DNA of 64,000 nucleotides from Planctomycetota bacterium (lineage in GTDB: Bacteria; Planctomycetota; OFTM77): contig JAJDCO010000092.1 of the NCBI GenBank assembly GCA_029260795.1, positions 64,877 through 128,876 of the forward strand, in the 5' to 3' direction. The position numbers and the translations under genes were made by a program. The first letter of the stretch is position 1. Every line of letters starts with the position of its first letter. The notes beneath the pieces were generated by a model. It searched no databases, was not told the DNA's origin, and saw only the letters and a program-made list of their open reading frames with translations. Positions 23,956-32,472 of this stretch are shown here, in pieces.

Positions 23956-24795
23956 TCAGACCTTGGCCAGTTCCACGAGCTCATCGTTCGTCAGCCAGGC
24001 GCCGCCCTTCGCGCACAGGATCCAGAGCGCGTTGTCGAAGCGGCTCACGGGCTCTTCAAGTTCGTGAGCAGTACGTTCCACAGCCGTCATTACGGCCAGG
24101 AGCTCCTTCGGTGTGGCGTCCGCCGGCGCTCTCCTCGCCGAGCGATCGGGCCATTTCCGAAACTCCACCCAGCCAAAGCAGCCGGCGGCGCGATTGACGT
24201 GACGGTCGGGCTTGGCCAAGTCGTAGCCGATGTTGCGCAGCGCTTCGGCGGCGAGGGGAATGCCGAAGCCTCGAAGCTTGTCAGGGCTTCCCGAGCGGCC
24301 GAGGGCCACGGCGAGCTGCTTGGGATCCCGGTCGAGCTTCTCGAACAAGGAGCCCAGGTAGGTATCGACATTTCCACCGTGAGGAGAGGCGCGTTGGATC
24401 AATGTTCGGGAGGTATCGATGAGATCCACGAGCCGCGCCTTCAGAGTCGGCCCTCCGGCTCGCCTCTCGAGAAACCACGGCACGATGCGAGTCGTCACGT
24501 CCTCGGGTTTCGATTCCGCATAGCGCGTCAGGGAGTAGTCGCCGAACAGCGGGCCGAGGTCGGCCTTGATCCGCTCGACTTTGTCCCAGTCGGTGTTCGA
24601 GGACAGCAGGGACAGCAAGAGTCCTCGGAAGACCTCGTCGTTGGTCCAGATTCGCCCGGCCGCTCGCTCCCTCGATGCACGAACCTGCCCGTAGCCTTCG
24701 ATGCGCTGCTCCCAGTCCGGCACGGACTCGTCGAGCCGAGCCGTCATCCGACTCCAGATGCGCGAGGCGCTATCCGTCGAGCTCATGTCGGTCAT
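23956..24795 (-). CDS. Possible HhH-GPD DNA glycosylase-like protein
   Basis: A 279-residue protein, last gene of the BREX gene train, starting 27 bp after brxHI. The section LAVALGRSGSPDKLRGFGIP...AAEALRNIGYDLAKPDRHVNR resembles the helix-hairpin-helix plus catalytic-Asp region of HhH-GPD base-excision enzymes (…GvG…A, then DxHvxR). The N-terminal half is helical (DEVFRGLLLSLLSSNTDWDKV). The resemblance is from pattern and could be wrong. If correct, the enzyme would act on modified or damaged bases. The convergent McrC remnant ends 8 bp away. Confidence 0.55.
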   Translation of the reverse strand: MTDMSSTDSASRIWSRMTARLDESVPDWEQRIEGYGQVRASRERAAGRIWTNDEVFRGLLLSLLSSNTDWDKVERIKADLGPLFGDYSLTRYAESKPEDVTTRIVPWFLERRAGGPTLKARLVDLIDTSRTLIQRASPHGGNVDTYLGSLFEKLDRDPKQLAVALGRSGSPDKLRGFGIPLAAEALRNIGYDLAKPDRHVNRAAGCFGWVEFRKWPDRSARRAPADATPKELLAVMTAVERTAHELEEPVSRFDNALWILCAKGGAWLTNDELVELAKV

Positions 24796-24822
24796 CGGTG
24801 CCTGTCAAGGTGAGTCACGGTG

Positions 24823-26931
24823 TCAGCCGCCAAGGTGAACCCGCTTCTTCGTCAGCGTCTTCTCGAGCGCATCCCGATCTTCCAGCCTCGCGACCAGCGT
24901 CGCTGCAGCTTCCTTGGGCGGCAAGCAGTCGGAGAACTTCAGCTTCTGCAGCGCGCGCTCGTCGACCTCGGGGCGGATCTGGTCGAGCGGCGTCTCGGCG
25001 AGCTGCTTCAGGGTGTCCTCGGCAGCTTGCGGTGTCAGGTCCGCAAAGAGGCACACTCGGAAGTTGTTGCCGACAGCCTTGGCGCCCGTCATCTTCTCGA
25101 GAGTGTAGGCGAGGGCAGCGTTCGCGCGGCCGCCGGCAAACGTCCACCAGGCGAGCTCGCCGGTCGGATCCCGTCGCAGGACAGTAACGTCCTCGGGGGA
25201 GAGCCACTCGTAGTTGCCGCGCTCCTCGTCGAGATGGCTGACGGCCCGCTGGGTCCAGAAGCTCGAGGATCCCGGGTTGGCGAGGACGCGGCGGATCTGC
25301 TGGCACAGGGCGTAGCTCAAGTGTTGACCTTCACCCAGCCAGCGGGTGCGCCCCTGCTCCTCAGTCGCCTCGACCCAGGCCAGGCGACGGTTCCAGTCGA
25401 GCTGGGTGACCTTCCAGCTTCGGCCGCCCAGGAGCAGAATGGACGGCCCAGACTTTTCCTTCGCGAGGAACGTGCTCTCGTGCACTTGGCCCAGCTCCTT
25501 TCGGCCATGACGCACCACGAAGAGCGGCGGCGAAGTGAAGACCGAGACCAGCTCGAGGAAGTTCTTCTTGCCGTAGGTCGCCTGACCCTCGCGGCCGAAC
25601 CAGAGCAGGCCAGCATCCTCCCAGAAGAGGTCCGAGCTCAGCATCCACGCGATCAGCCCCTCGATGGAGGCTGCATCGATCTTCGCCATGGAGGGAAACG
25701 CGCTGAGCCACGCGGGCCAATCGGACCGGGCGAGCCCTTTCTCTTGAAGGGCGAGCGCCATGAGCTGCTGGGCGACGATGTGGAGAGGCGCGGGTGTGGG
25801 CGTCACCGGCTCGACAAACCCCGAGCGCCAGAGCTCGAGGAGTCCAGCCGATTGCAGCAGCGCGTCCGGGCTCGTCGCGAGGAAGAGACAGTTCCGCTTC
25901 GCCCCGGCTCGCCGGCCCGTACGGCCCATGCGCTGGAGGAACGAGGAAACGGTGGTCGGCGCATCGATCTGGATCACGCGGTCGAGGTCGCCGACGTCGA
26001 TGCCGAGCTCGAGAGCGCTGGTCGCCACGATCACGCAGTCGCTGCCCTGGGCGAAGGCCCGCTCGGCCTGGCGGCGCTCGTCGAGCCCCAGCGAGCTGTG
26101 CGACACATACGTCGTGACGTCCCGACTCCGCAGCTCGGCCGCCAGCTTCTCCACCCGCGCCCGGCTGTCGACGAAGACCAAGCGCTTCTCGCCCTTGTGC
26201 AGCGCAGCGATCACCGTCGCCGTGTTCTCCAGCTTCGCGACGTAGTCCAGCTCGACGTGTGGCTCCTGAGTGTCGCTCCCGGGTGGCCGGATGACTCGGC
26301 CGGCGCGCTTCGACCCCGTCGCCAGCCAGGTGGACAGATCGCTGGGGTTCCCGACGGTGGCTGAGAGACCAATGCGCTGTAGGTCTCGACCCGCCAGCTT
26401 CTGGAGGCGCTCGAGCACGGCGAGGAGATGCCAGCCGCGATCGTCGCCGGCGAAGGCGTGGACCTCGTCGACGACAATGGCCTGGAGGTTCTGGAAGAAC
26501 TGCGCATGCGGCAGCCGCGAGGAAACCAGGATCGCCTCGAGCGACTCGGGCGTGGTGAGCAGGCAGTCCGGTGGCTCGGCGATGATGTGGTTCTTCCGAG
26601 TCGGCGTGACGTCCCCGTGCCACACCTCCGCTCGCCGTCCCACCAAGCCGTAGTAGTGCTGCAGCCGCGGCTCCTGGTTGTTGAGCAGCGCCCGGATCGG
26701 GCTGACGTACAGCACCGAGAGCGCGGGCCAATCGTGGGCGAGCGTCTCCGAGATGAGTGGGAAGAAAGCCGCCTCGGTCTTCCCGCCCGCCGTCGGCGCC
26801 AGCACGATGAGGTTGTCCCCTTCGAGGGCAGCCTCGATCGACATCTCCTGCACCGGCCGCAGCGAACGCCACCCGAGCGAGTTGACGATGTGGTGCTGGA
26901 GGGCGGGGTGAAGGCGTTCGAAGGCGGTCAC
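24823..26931 (-). CDS. brxHI: BREX type 2 helicase BrxHI (Lhr-like)
   Basis: A 702-residue superfamily 2 helicase. Motif I LAPTAGGKTEAAFFPL (about 44), Ia YVSPIRALLNNQEPRL, II VVDEVHAFAGDDRG (DEVH, about 155), III GLSATVGNP, and the second RecA lobe with VFVDSRARVEKLAAEL, motif V ATSALELGIDVGDLD and VI QRMGRTGRR. The C-terminal 300 residues form an Lhr-like winged-helix and core extension. GTG start at 26931 is preceded by GGAG. BrxHI is a standard component of type 2 BREX and the gene is in the usual place after brxD, here separated from it by an AAA ATPase pair. Confidence 0.85.
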   Translation of the reverse strand: MTAFERLHPALQHHIVNSLGWRSLRPVQEMSIEAALEGDNLIVLAPTAGGKTEAAFFPLISETLAHDWPALSVLYVSPIRALLNNQEPRLQHYYGLVGRRAEVWHGDVTPTRKNHIIAEPPDCLLTTPESLEAILVSSRLPHAQFFQNLQAIVVDEVHAFAGDDRGWHLLAVLERLQKLAGRDLQRIGLSATVGNPSDLSTWLATGSKRAGRVIRPPGSDTQEPHVELDYVAKLENTATVIAALHKGEKRLVFVDSRARVEKLAAELRSRDVTTYVSHSSLGLDERRQAERAFAQGSDCVIVATSALELGIDVGDLDRVIQIDAPTTVSSFLQRMGRTGRRAGAKRNCLFLATSPDALLQSAGLLELWRSGFVEPVTPTPAPLHIVAQQLMALALQEKGLARSDWPAWLSAFPSMAKIDAASIEGLIAWMLSSDLFWEDAGLLWFGREGQATYGKKNFLELVSVFTSPPLFVVRHGRKELGQVHESTFLAKEKSGPSILLLGGRSWKVTQLDWNRRLAWVEATEEQGRTRWLGEGQHLSYALCQQIRRVLANPGSSSFWTQRAVSHLDEERGNYEWLSPEDVTVLRRDPTGELAWWTFAGGRANAALAYTLEKMTGAKAVGNNFRVCLFADLTPQAAEDTLKQLAETPLDQIRPEVDERALQKLKFSDCLPPKEAAATLVARLEDRDALEKTLTKKRVHLGG

Positions 26932-26994
26932 GCTCGAGCTCCGTGAGCACGATCGGATAGAAAACCAGGCAGAAACAAACTGATGCAGGTCTTT

Positions 26995-27636
26995 CTATCC
27001 ATCTCGTGAGCGGTCTGTCTTAGGAAACCAAGTCTGAAGAGCGTCACGAAGCCTGAGAAAGGACCGATCCTGGCAGCTCTTCAAGCTGACCTGTTCCGCG
27101 AGGTCGCGGTAGATCCGAGAGCTGCGTGGCTTGTTCGCTCGCCACAGCGCCCACTCGGCGGCAGCCTTTGGATCTTCAGGTTTTGCCTTGTTGGAATCCC
27201 ATAGGCCGGCATCGCACAGAGCCTGCTTGAGTTGAGGGTCGCGCCCCTTCCATCCCAGCTCGGTTGCAACGTGGGGCGAGTCGCTGAACACCCACGTTTC
27301 GAGCTCCGGCTCGATGACGATCGGAAGCGCCCATCCTTGAAGATCCACTGGCAAGGCCTCCTCCAAGCGCCTCTCGAGCTCCTCTCCGCTGCCAGCCGGT
27401 GCGCCATGCCAGGCCAGATCGAGAACGATGAGCGCGTGCTTGGCCCGATGTCTGTAGCCGCGAAGCAGACTCTCGGGATCACTGAAGCACCCAGGATCTC
27501 GCTGAGGATGCACGACCAGCTCGAAGGAGATTGGCCGAATGAAGAGCGACTTGTGACGCTTCGCCAGCAACGCGGATATTGCTGCTTCGATGTTCCTGTC
27601 GGCAACGAGACATGCCAGGTCGATCTCGGCCGCCAT
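26995..27636 (-). CDS. TOPRIM/DUF4276-like partner of an AAA ATPase
   Basis: A 213-residue protein whose start codon shares a base with the ATPase stop (TGATG), so the two are translationally coupled. It begins MAAEIDLACLVADRNIEAAI, has an acidic segment HALIVLDLAWHGAP near 78, and a central WALPIVIEPELETWVFSDSP near 115. The pattern 'E.ElE.W.f.d' recalls DUF4276/OLD-family nuclease partners, and the closest named systems I can think of are ATPase/small-protein pairs of BREX-like and MADS loci. I cannot confirm the family. The gene probably encodes the effector or nuclease half of a defence pair inserted in the BREX operon. Confidence 0.65.
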   Translation of the reverse strand: MAAEIDLACLVADRNIEAAISALLAKRHKSLFIRPISFELVVHPQRDPGCFSDPESLLRGYRHRAKHALIVLDLAWHGAPAGSGEELERRLEEALPVDLQGWALPIVIEPELETWVFSDSPHVATELGWKGRDPQLKQALCDAGLWDSNKAKPEDPKAAAEWALWRANKPRSSRIYRDLAEQVSLKSCQDRSFLRLRDALQTWFPKTDRSRDG

Positions 27637-28943
27637 CAGCCAAGGACTCCAGCGGCCAGGAGCGTACCGAGGTCGGTGGATCCCTTCCACTCTCGCAGCC
27701 GTGGATGCTCACTCCCTTGGATCACGTCCGTCGCCCCATCCTCGGTACGATCGAAGCAGAGGACCTGGTCGAGCTCCGCAAGGCTCAGCATCATGGGAGA
27801 ATGAGTGGCCAAGAGGACCTGTGCGCCATACACCGAAGAAAGTGACTGGAAGACGATCTCCAGCGCCCTGGGGTGGATGCCGTTCTCGGGCTCCTCGATC
27901 AAGTAGAGCCCAGAAAGGTCCGGAATGTAGGCCAGCAAGGTCAACGCGAGGAGCCGCAGCGTGCCGTCCGAGACGAGCCAGGACGGGGCTTCGAGCCCGT
28001 TCCGGTATCGCAGCATCAGATAACGGTGCCGATCCTCCTCTCGCTCGTGCGTGCGGATTCCCTCCAGGTCCGGAAGAGCCTCCTGAACGTGACCTAGCCA
28101 ATCGCGAAATCGGTCCGGATGCTCGAGCTCGAGCTCATGCACCACATGTGGCAGATTTGACCCATCCGGAAGGTAAGCCCGATGTCGACCGGGAGGGCTC
28201 GGACGGCGCATGTCCTCGCTGGACAGTGCGATCCGCTGTACGCCATCGGTCAGCTGGCGCCGAAGCCAGGTGGCGACCGGAAACTTCTCTTCATCCTCGG
28301 GAAGCCCGGAGAGGGCGGTCTTGTCGGCCGCGAGCCGAAAAGGATTGTTCCAGCCCGAAGTCTCGGACGAGAACATCACGCGCTCAGACTCCTCCCCGCG
28401 TGAGACGACCTTCTTCCAGCCCTTCGGAGTCTGCTTCCTCGGGAGATGAACTACGGACTCGACGATCTCAAGCTGGTTCGGAAAGAGAGAGCGTTGGACT
28501 GGTTGCTTCGGCTCGCTCTCGACAGGCTTCAGCCAGAGGTTTTCCACGACGATACGTGCCGGCCCTGTGACATCGAAGGCCAGCTCGTAGCGGCATACCC
28601 CTTGACCACCCTTCAACTGCCTCCGCCGCTCCTCTGGGATCGCGAACTCGACGGCGAGCTCGAAGCGGGGCTGCTCGCGAAGCCAAGTCAGATGCTTCGG
28701 GTCCGGCGCTCGCAAGGGAATCCCGAGGCGCGGCTCCCCCAAGACCGAGGGTTCCAGCCCAGCACGGACCAGGTCACCCAAGAACGCCAGCACGTCAAGG
28801 AACGTGGACTTTCCACTCGCGTTGGGACCGACCAGTACCTGGAACGATTCCAGGCTCTGCGAGACGTAGCGCAGCGAGCGGAAGCCCAGCGCCTCGATAC
28901 GTATCGCCGTCCCTGGCGCTGCCGACCGTCGATTTTCGTGCAT
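27636..28943 (-). CDS. OLD/RecF-like AAA ATPase (defence pair)
   Basis: A 435-residue ABC-type ATPase. Walker A is VLVGPNASGKSTFLDVL near residue 36; signature-like LVSDGTLRLLALTLL near 320; Walker B YLIEEPENGIHP near 345; H-loop LLATHSPMMLSL near 380. This is the AAA_21/AAA_15 class found in OLD-like and abortive-infection systems. I chose the ATG at 28943 (MHENRRSAAPG, with GAGG upstream); the frame extends to 29057 without added domain. It sits between brxD and brxHI, breaking the core order, and its partner gene follows directly. Confidence 0.85.
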   Translation of the reverse strand: MHENRRSAAPGTAIRIEALGFRSLRYVSQSLESFQVLVGPNASGKSTFLDVLAFLGDLVRAGLEPSVLGEPRLGIPLRAPDPKHLTWLREQPRFELAVEFAIPEERRRQLKGGQGVCRYELAFDVTGPARIVVENLWLKPVESEPKQPVQRSLFPNQLEIVESVVHLPRKQTPKGWKKVVSRGEESERVMFSSETSGWNNPFRLAADKTALSGLPEDEEKFPVATWLRRQLTDGVQRIALSSEDMRRPSPPGRHRAYLPDGSNLPHVVHELELEHPDRFRDWLGHVQEALPDLEGIRTHEREEDRHRYLMLRYRNGLEAPSWLVSDGTLRLLALTLLAYIPDLSGLYLIEEPENGIHPRALEIVFQSLSSVYGAQVLLATHSPMMLSLAELDQVLCFDRTEDGATDVIQGSEHPRLREWKGSTDLGTLLAAGVLG

Positions 28944-29049
28944 GTCGTGCCTCGAAGGCCTCTTTCTCGAAATCCGCCGAAGTCCATTGCCCCACACTGC
29001 GAAGGATGCCACCGTCGAGCGCGGGCTCGACTCCCAGAGCTCACCGAGC

Positions 29050-30363
29050 TCAAACATCCAGCTCCACGTCCCCCGCCGACACTACCGCCCGCTCTTCGCG
29101 GGTCAACTCCGCCGCGTCGATCTTGATCTTCAGATTCTCACCCGGATCGAAGTCCTCGTGCAGGTCGATCTTGTCGAGGACGTTGTTGATCAGCTTGCGG
29201 AGGAAGATCCGCGGCGCGATGCCGATCTTGCCGCCGAGCTCGCCGGTGATGTCGTCGACGATCCTCAGGATCAGCGCGTCGTCGGCCTTGGCGGCGATGC
29301 GATCCGGGGCGAGGGCGTCTTGCTGGAAGAGGTCGCGGATTCGAAGGCCCACCTCGATCAGGCGCTCACGGCGGAAGGCGGGGAGGCGGATCTGGACGGC
29401 GCGGGGGTTGTCGAACTTCGGATCCTGGTCCCAGTCGACGTGGAGCCTCTGGGCCAGCGGCTCGAGGCGGCGAATACCCTGAGGGCCGTCGAAGAACGCG
29501 GGCGTGCCCGTGATCGCGAGGTACAGTCCCGGGAACCGGCCGCTGTCGACCTCGTCGATCAGTTGGCGCAGCGCATTCAGCCCCTTCTCGCGAACGTCCG
29601 AGCGCACCCGTTGCAAGGTCTCGACCTCGTCCAAGATCAGCACCAGCCCGGCAAAGCCCGAGTCGCGCAGGATGCTCAGGAGGCCCTCGAGGAAGCTCAG
29701 CGCACCAAAGTGATCGACCTCCCCCTTGAGACCGGCCCCACGCTTGGACGCTGCTCCGACGTGGGGCTGCCCGGCCAGCCAGGCCGCCAGGCCGTCAGCC
29801 GTCGCGGCATCGCCTTCCCGCTGGGCCTTCCGGTATCCGCGGAGAGCCAACTGGTACTGGGGCGTCTTCTTGGAGAGGTGTGTCAACCTCTGCTCCAGCA
29901 GCATGTCGGCGGCATTCGCCAACGCCTGCGCATCACTCTCGTCGACTTGCCCGCCCGCCAGCACGTCCTCCTCGAGGCCGTAGAACCACCCATCGAGGAT
30001 CGAGCGGAACGCGCCGTCGAAGCAATCGGGCGTCGAGAGGTGCTCCATCGCTCGTCGGTAGACCGTCTCCAATCGATGCAGCGGCGTCTCGGTCTCCGAG
30101 ATCTGCACCTCGGTCGTCGCAAACCCGATCTTCTTCGCCCGCTCCTGCAGCCACCGCGCGAAGAACGTCTTACCCGACCCGTACTCACCGCGGATCGCCT
30201 TGAACACGCCGCCGCCCGACTGAACCGTCTTGAGCTCGTCCTCGATCACCGGCGCGAAGCCATCCAGCCCAACCGCAAACACCTCCAGCCCTCGGCGCGG
30301 AACGGTCCCCCGGCGCAGCGCGTCGATGATCTCCTTGCGACGTTGCGGGCTGATCTCAGGCAT
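29050..30363 (-). CDS. brxD: BREX ATPase BrxD
   Basis: A 437-residue P-loop protein of the DUF2791/BrxD family: IRGEYGSGKTFFARWL (Walker A, about 57), VLILDEVETLQ (Walker B, about 240), and the N-terminal RRKEIIDALRRGTVPRRGLEV, which is characteristic of the family. BrxD is the AAA+ ATPase of type 2 BREX and replaces BrxC-type functions there. AGGAG lies 11 bases before the ATG. A second, decayed copy of its first 34 codons lies at 22705. Confidence 0.9.
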   Translation of the reverse strand: MPEISPQRRKEIIDALRRGTVPRRGLEVFAVGLDGFAPVIEDELKTVQSGGGVFKAIRGEYGSGKTFFARWLQERAKKIGFATTEVQISETETPLHRLETVYRRAMEHLSTPDCFDGAFRSILDGWFYGLEEDVLAGGQVDESDAQALANAADMLLEQRLTHLSKKTPQYQLALRGYRKAQREGDAATADGLAAWLAGQPHVGAASKRGAGLKGEVDHFGALSFLEGLLSILRDSGFAGLVLILDEVETLQRVRSDVREKGLNALRQLIDEVDSGRFPGLYLAITGTPAFFDGPQGIRRLEPLAQRLHVDWDQDPKFDNPRAVQIRLPAFRRERLIEVGLRIRDLFQQDALAPDRIAAKADDALILRIVDDITGELGGKIGIAPRIFLRKLINNVLDKIDLHEDFDPGENLKIKIDAAELTREERAVVSAGDVELDV

Positions 30364-30381
30364 CGAGTGCGGTTCTCCTGA

Positions 30382-30978
30382 TCAGATGGTTCGTAGCCGA
30401 TCGAGCAGAGCCTTGGCGTGAGAGCATTGGCTTTCGACCTTCTTGGGATCCAGACGTGCCAGCAGCTCGAAAGAAACGCGGCCCTTTGCGTACGGCTTCT
30501 TGCAAGCCGCGGTTGCCTTCTGAAGCGCCTCGTACACCTTTGCCTTGGAGACAGCCTCGAGGTCAGGCCACTCCTTCAAGTGCTGAGGCTTGAACATCGA
30601 GCCAAAGTACGAGGACAGCATCTCACGATCTGCCAGGAATCAGGTCTCCATGACCTGGACCATGAGGTAAACCTGCTCTTCGAGACCCTCTGTCGGCATC
30701 TCCCAATTGTCACGAGCTATCAAGTGTTGCCATGCCGAGTGCCCCTTCTTCACTGGCTCCTCGCTATCGACGAGCAGGAGTGGAAGCAAGTTTGACCTCG
30801 GATTACGAACGGCAGTCTGGAACAGATCGAAGGCTCGCTCTCTTCCCTTCCCCCGAACGACGCTGGGCATGCGTCCCTCGAGACCAGCGGCTTTGAAGAA
30901 CTCGATCCAGCCTTCGCGGAACATCGTATCGGCAAGCTCGCCTTCGCCGCCGCCTTCGACGTAGATCTTCACCCTCAC
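30382..30978 (-). pseudogene. DUF4276-family protein interrupted by one in-frame TGA
   Basis: The GTG at 30978 overlaps the ATPase stop (GTGA). The first part reads VRVKIYVEGGGEGELADTMF...MPSVV, then LLVDSEEPV and QVYLMVQVMET, at which TGA (30640-30642) occurs. The same frame then continues FLADREMLSSYFG through KGRVSFELLARLDPKKVES to a stop at 30382. In this family the residue between MET and FLAD is a conserved Trp, so TGG has become TGA. No other defect is visible in the 198 codons. The family (TOPRIM-like nuclease fold) pairs with AAA ATPases in defence systems. Either a recent pseudogene or a readthrough product. Confidence 0.75.
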
Positions 30979-32141
30979 CAACGATTGCCCCCGAGCTCTC
31001 CCATGCTCCAGAGTTGCCCCAGGGTGTACTTCTCGAGCCATGCTTTCAGGCCCTGCTCTTCCAGGCGCTCACAGCGAGTTTCACCGTTCTCCTTCGAGCA
31101 CACGACCACACTGTCTGGTTGATCCGAAAGGGCATCCACCAGCATGCGGGAGTGGGTCGTGACGACGAGCTGCATCCGCTGCGAAGCTTGAACGAGCAGC
31201 TCTGCAATATGGGGCAGAATGTCCGGATGCAGACCGAGCTCGGGCTCCTCGATCGCCACCAAGGGTGGAGGCTCGGGATGCAGCAGGATCGCCAAGAGGC
31301 AGAGATAACGCAACGTACCATCTGATAGGCGTGTCGCGGGGATCTCTCGGTCACCCGATTCCCTCAAGAAGAGAAGCACGTTTCCGCCATCGATTGCGAA
31401 GTGGATGTCCTCGATCCCGCTGAAGAGCTTTTGCAGCGATCCCAACAGATCTCCCTTGGCTCGGTGCCGGATCTTCGAGAGCACCAGGGCCAAGTTCTCG
31501 CCACCCTCCTGGAGCAAGTCTCCACGGCCGTGCGTGCTTTGCGCCTGACGCAGAGATGCTCGAGGACCAAATGACCAATCGCGGTAGAGCTGGATCTGCT
31601 CGTATTGATCTTGGAGCCAAGTCAGTGCGGGATAGCGCTCCGGATCGCGCACTTGAGAGAGAATGGACTCCTCGGGCTTTACAGTCTCGCGGCGGAGTCC
31701 TCGGCTCTCTTGAGAAAACTCGTTGAGCACAGGCCGCCCCCGTTGAAATCGATAGAAGAAGTACGGATCTTCCTTCGATTCGTCCGACGGGTGCTCATTC
31801 TCGATCCGCTCGTCCGCCACCTCGAATCGCTCGCCGTGCTCGGTGATCTCGAGCACATGGCGCAATGGCTGATTGCCTTGTGGATAGTCGAGCACGACGT
31901 CGATCTCGGCCGTGTGGGAACTCTCGGCGCCCTTCCATAGCCACTCTCGGACACCGCCCAGCTCTTTGACGGGACGAGACAGATGAGAAGGCGAAGCCCG
32001 TAGCAGTGACAAGACCTCGACGAGGTTCGACTTGCCGGATCCGTTGGGGCCGATCAGCAAGTTCAGCCGCTGCAACGGCAGATCGATGCCCGTTGGACCG
32101 AAGGAGAGGAGACCCGAGACCTTCAGGTTCCGAATGAACAT
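30975..32141 (-). CDS. OLD-like AAA ATPase paired with DUF4276
   Basis: A 388-residue ATPase. Walker A LLIGPNGSGKSNLVEVL near residue 29; signature ATRLSDGTLRYLCLLAIL near 272; Walker B LVAIEEPELGLHPDI near 293; H-loop LVVTTHSRMLVDAL near 326. It is closely similar in architecture to the ATPase at 50954, and both precede DUF4276-type genes, so these are two copies of one kind of defence pair. It lies between the DUF433 gene and brxD inside the BREX run. Confidence 0.88.
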   Translation of the reverse strand: MFIRNLKVSGLLSFGPTGIDLPLQRLNLLIGPNGSGKSNLVEVLSLLRASPSHLSRPVKELGGVREWLWKGAESSHTAEIDVVLDYPQGNQPLRHVLEITEHGERFEVADERIENEHPSDESKEDPYFFYRFQRGRPVLNEFSQESRGLRRETVKPEESILSQVRDPERYPALTWLQDQYEQIQLYRDWSFGPRASLRQAQSTHGRGDLLQEGGENLALVLSKIRHRAKGDLLGSLQKLFSGIEDIHFAIDGGNVLLFLRESGDREIPATRLSDGTLRYLCLLAILLHPEPPPLVAIEEPELGLHPDILPHIAELLVQASQRMQLVVTTHSRMLVDALSDQPDSVVVCSKENGETRCERLEEQGLKAWLEKYTLGQLWSMGELGGNRW

Positions 32142-32159
32142 GAGTGCTTTCCTATCTCC

Positions 32160-32393
32160 TCACGCGATGTCGATCATCCGTTCACGAGTCATCTCGGAGC
32201 CGTAGGCGACGCAGGCAAGGATGTCCTCGGGCGCTAGCGGCGGATACTCCTGCAGGATCTCTTGCTGCGTCATGCCAGAGGCGAGGTAGTCCAGGATCAG
32301 CGAGACCCAGATGCGGTGACCGCGGATGCAGGGCCTGCCGCCGCAGACTTGCGGGTCGATCGAGATTCGCTTGAGCAGCTCGGCGTGCTTCAT
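32160..32393 (-). CDS. DUF433 antitoxin-like protein
   Basis: A 77-residue DUF433 protein: RISIDPQVCGGRPCIRGHRI followed by WVSLILDYLASGMTQQEILQ, then a HTH-like C-terminus. DUF433 proteins are antitoxins of DUF5615 PIN-type toxins (VapBC-like). No toxin gene follows; the next gene starts 18 bp later and is an ATPase. A DUF5615 C-terminal remnant lies 9 kb away at 22816, so the antitoxin appears to have outlived its partner. Confidence 0.85.
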   Translation of the reverse strand: MKHAELLKRISIDPQVCGGRPCIRGHRIWVSLILDYLASGMTQQEILQEYPPLAPEDILACVAYGSEMTRERMIDIA

Positions 32394-32472
32394 CGGTCGG
32401 TCTCTTGGAAGGAACAGTTCGGACCCAAGGGTTGAATGTACCTCATCACCATGCCTTCCGACACCGACGCTC

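Noticed and set aside
30640..30642. Reassignment of TGA to tryptophan
   Set aside because: Many intact genes in the window end in TGA with immediate downstream starts, and their products use TGG for Trp, so the standard code applies.
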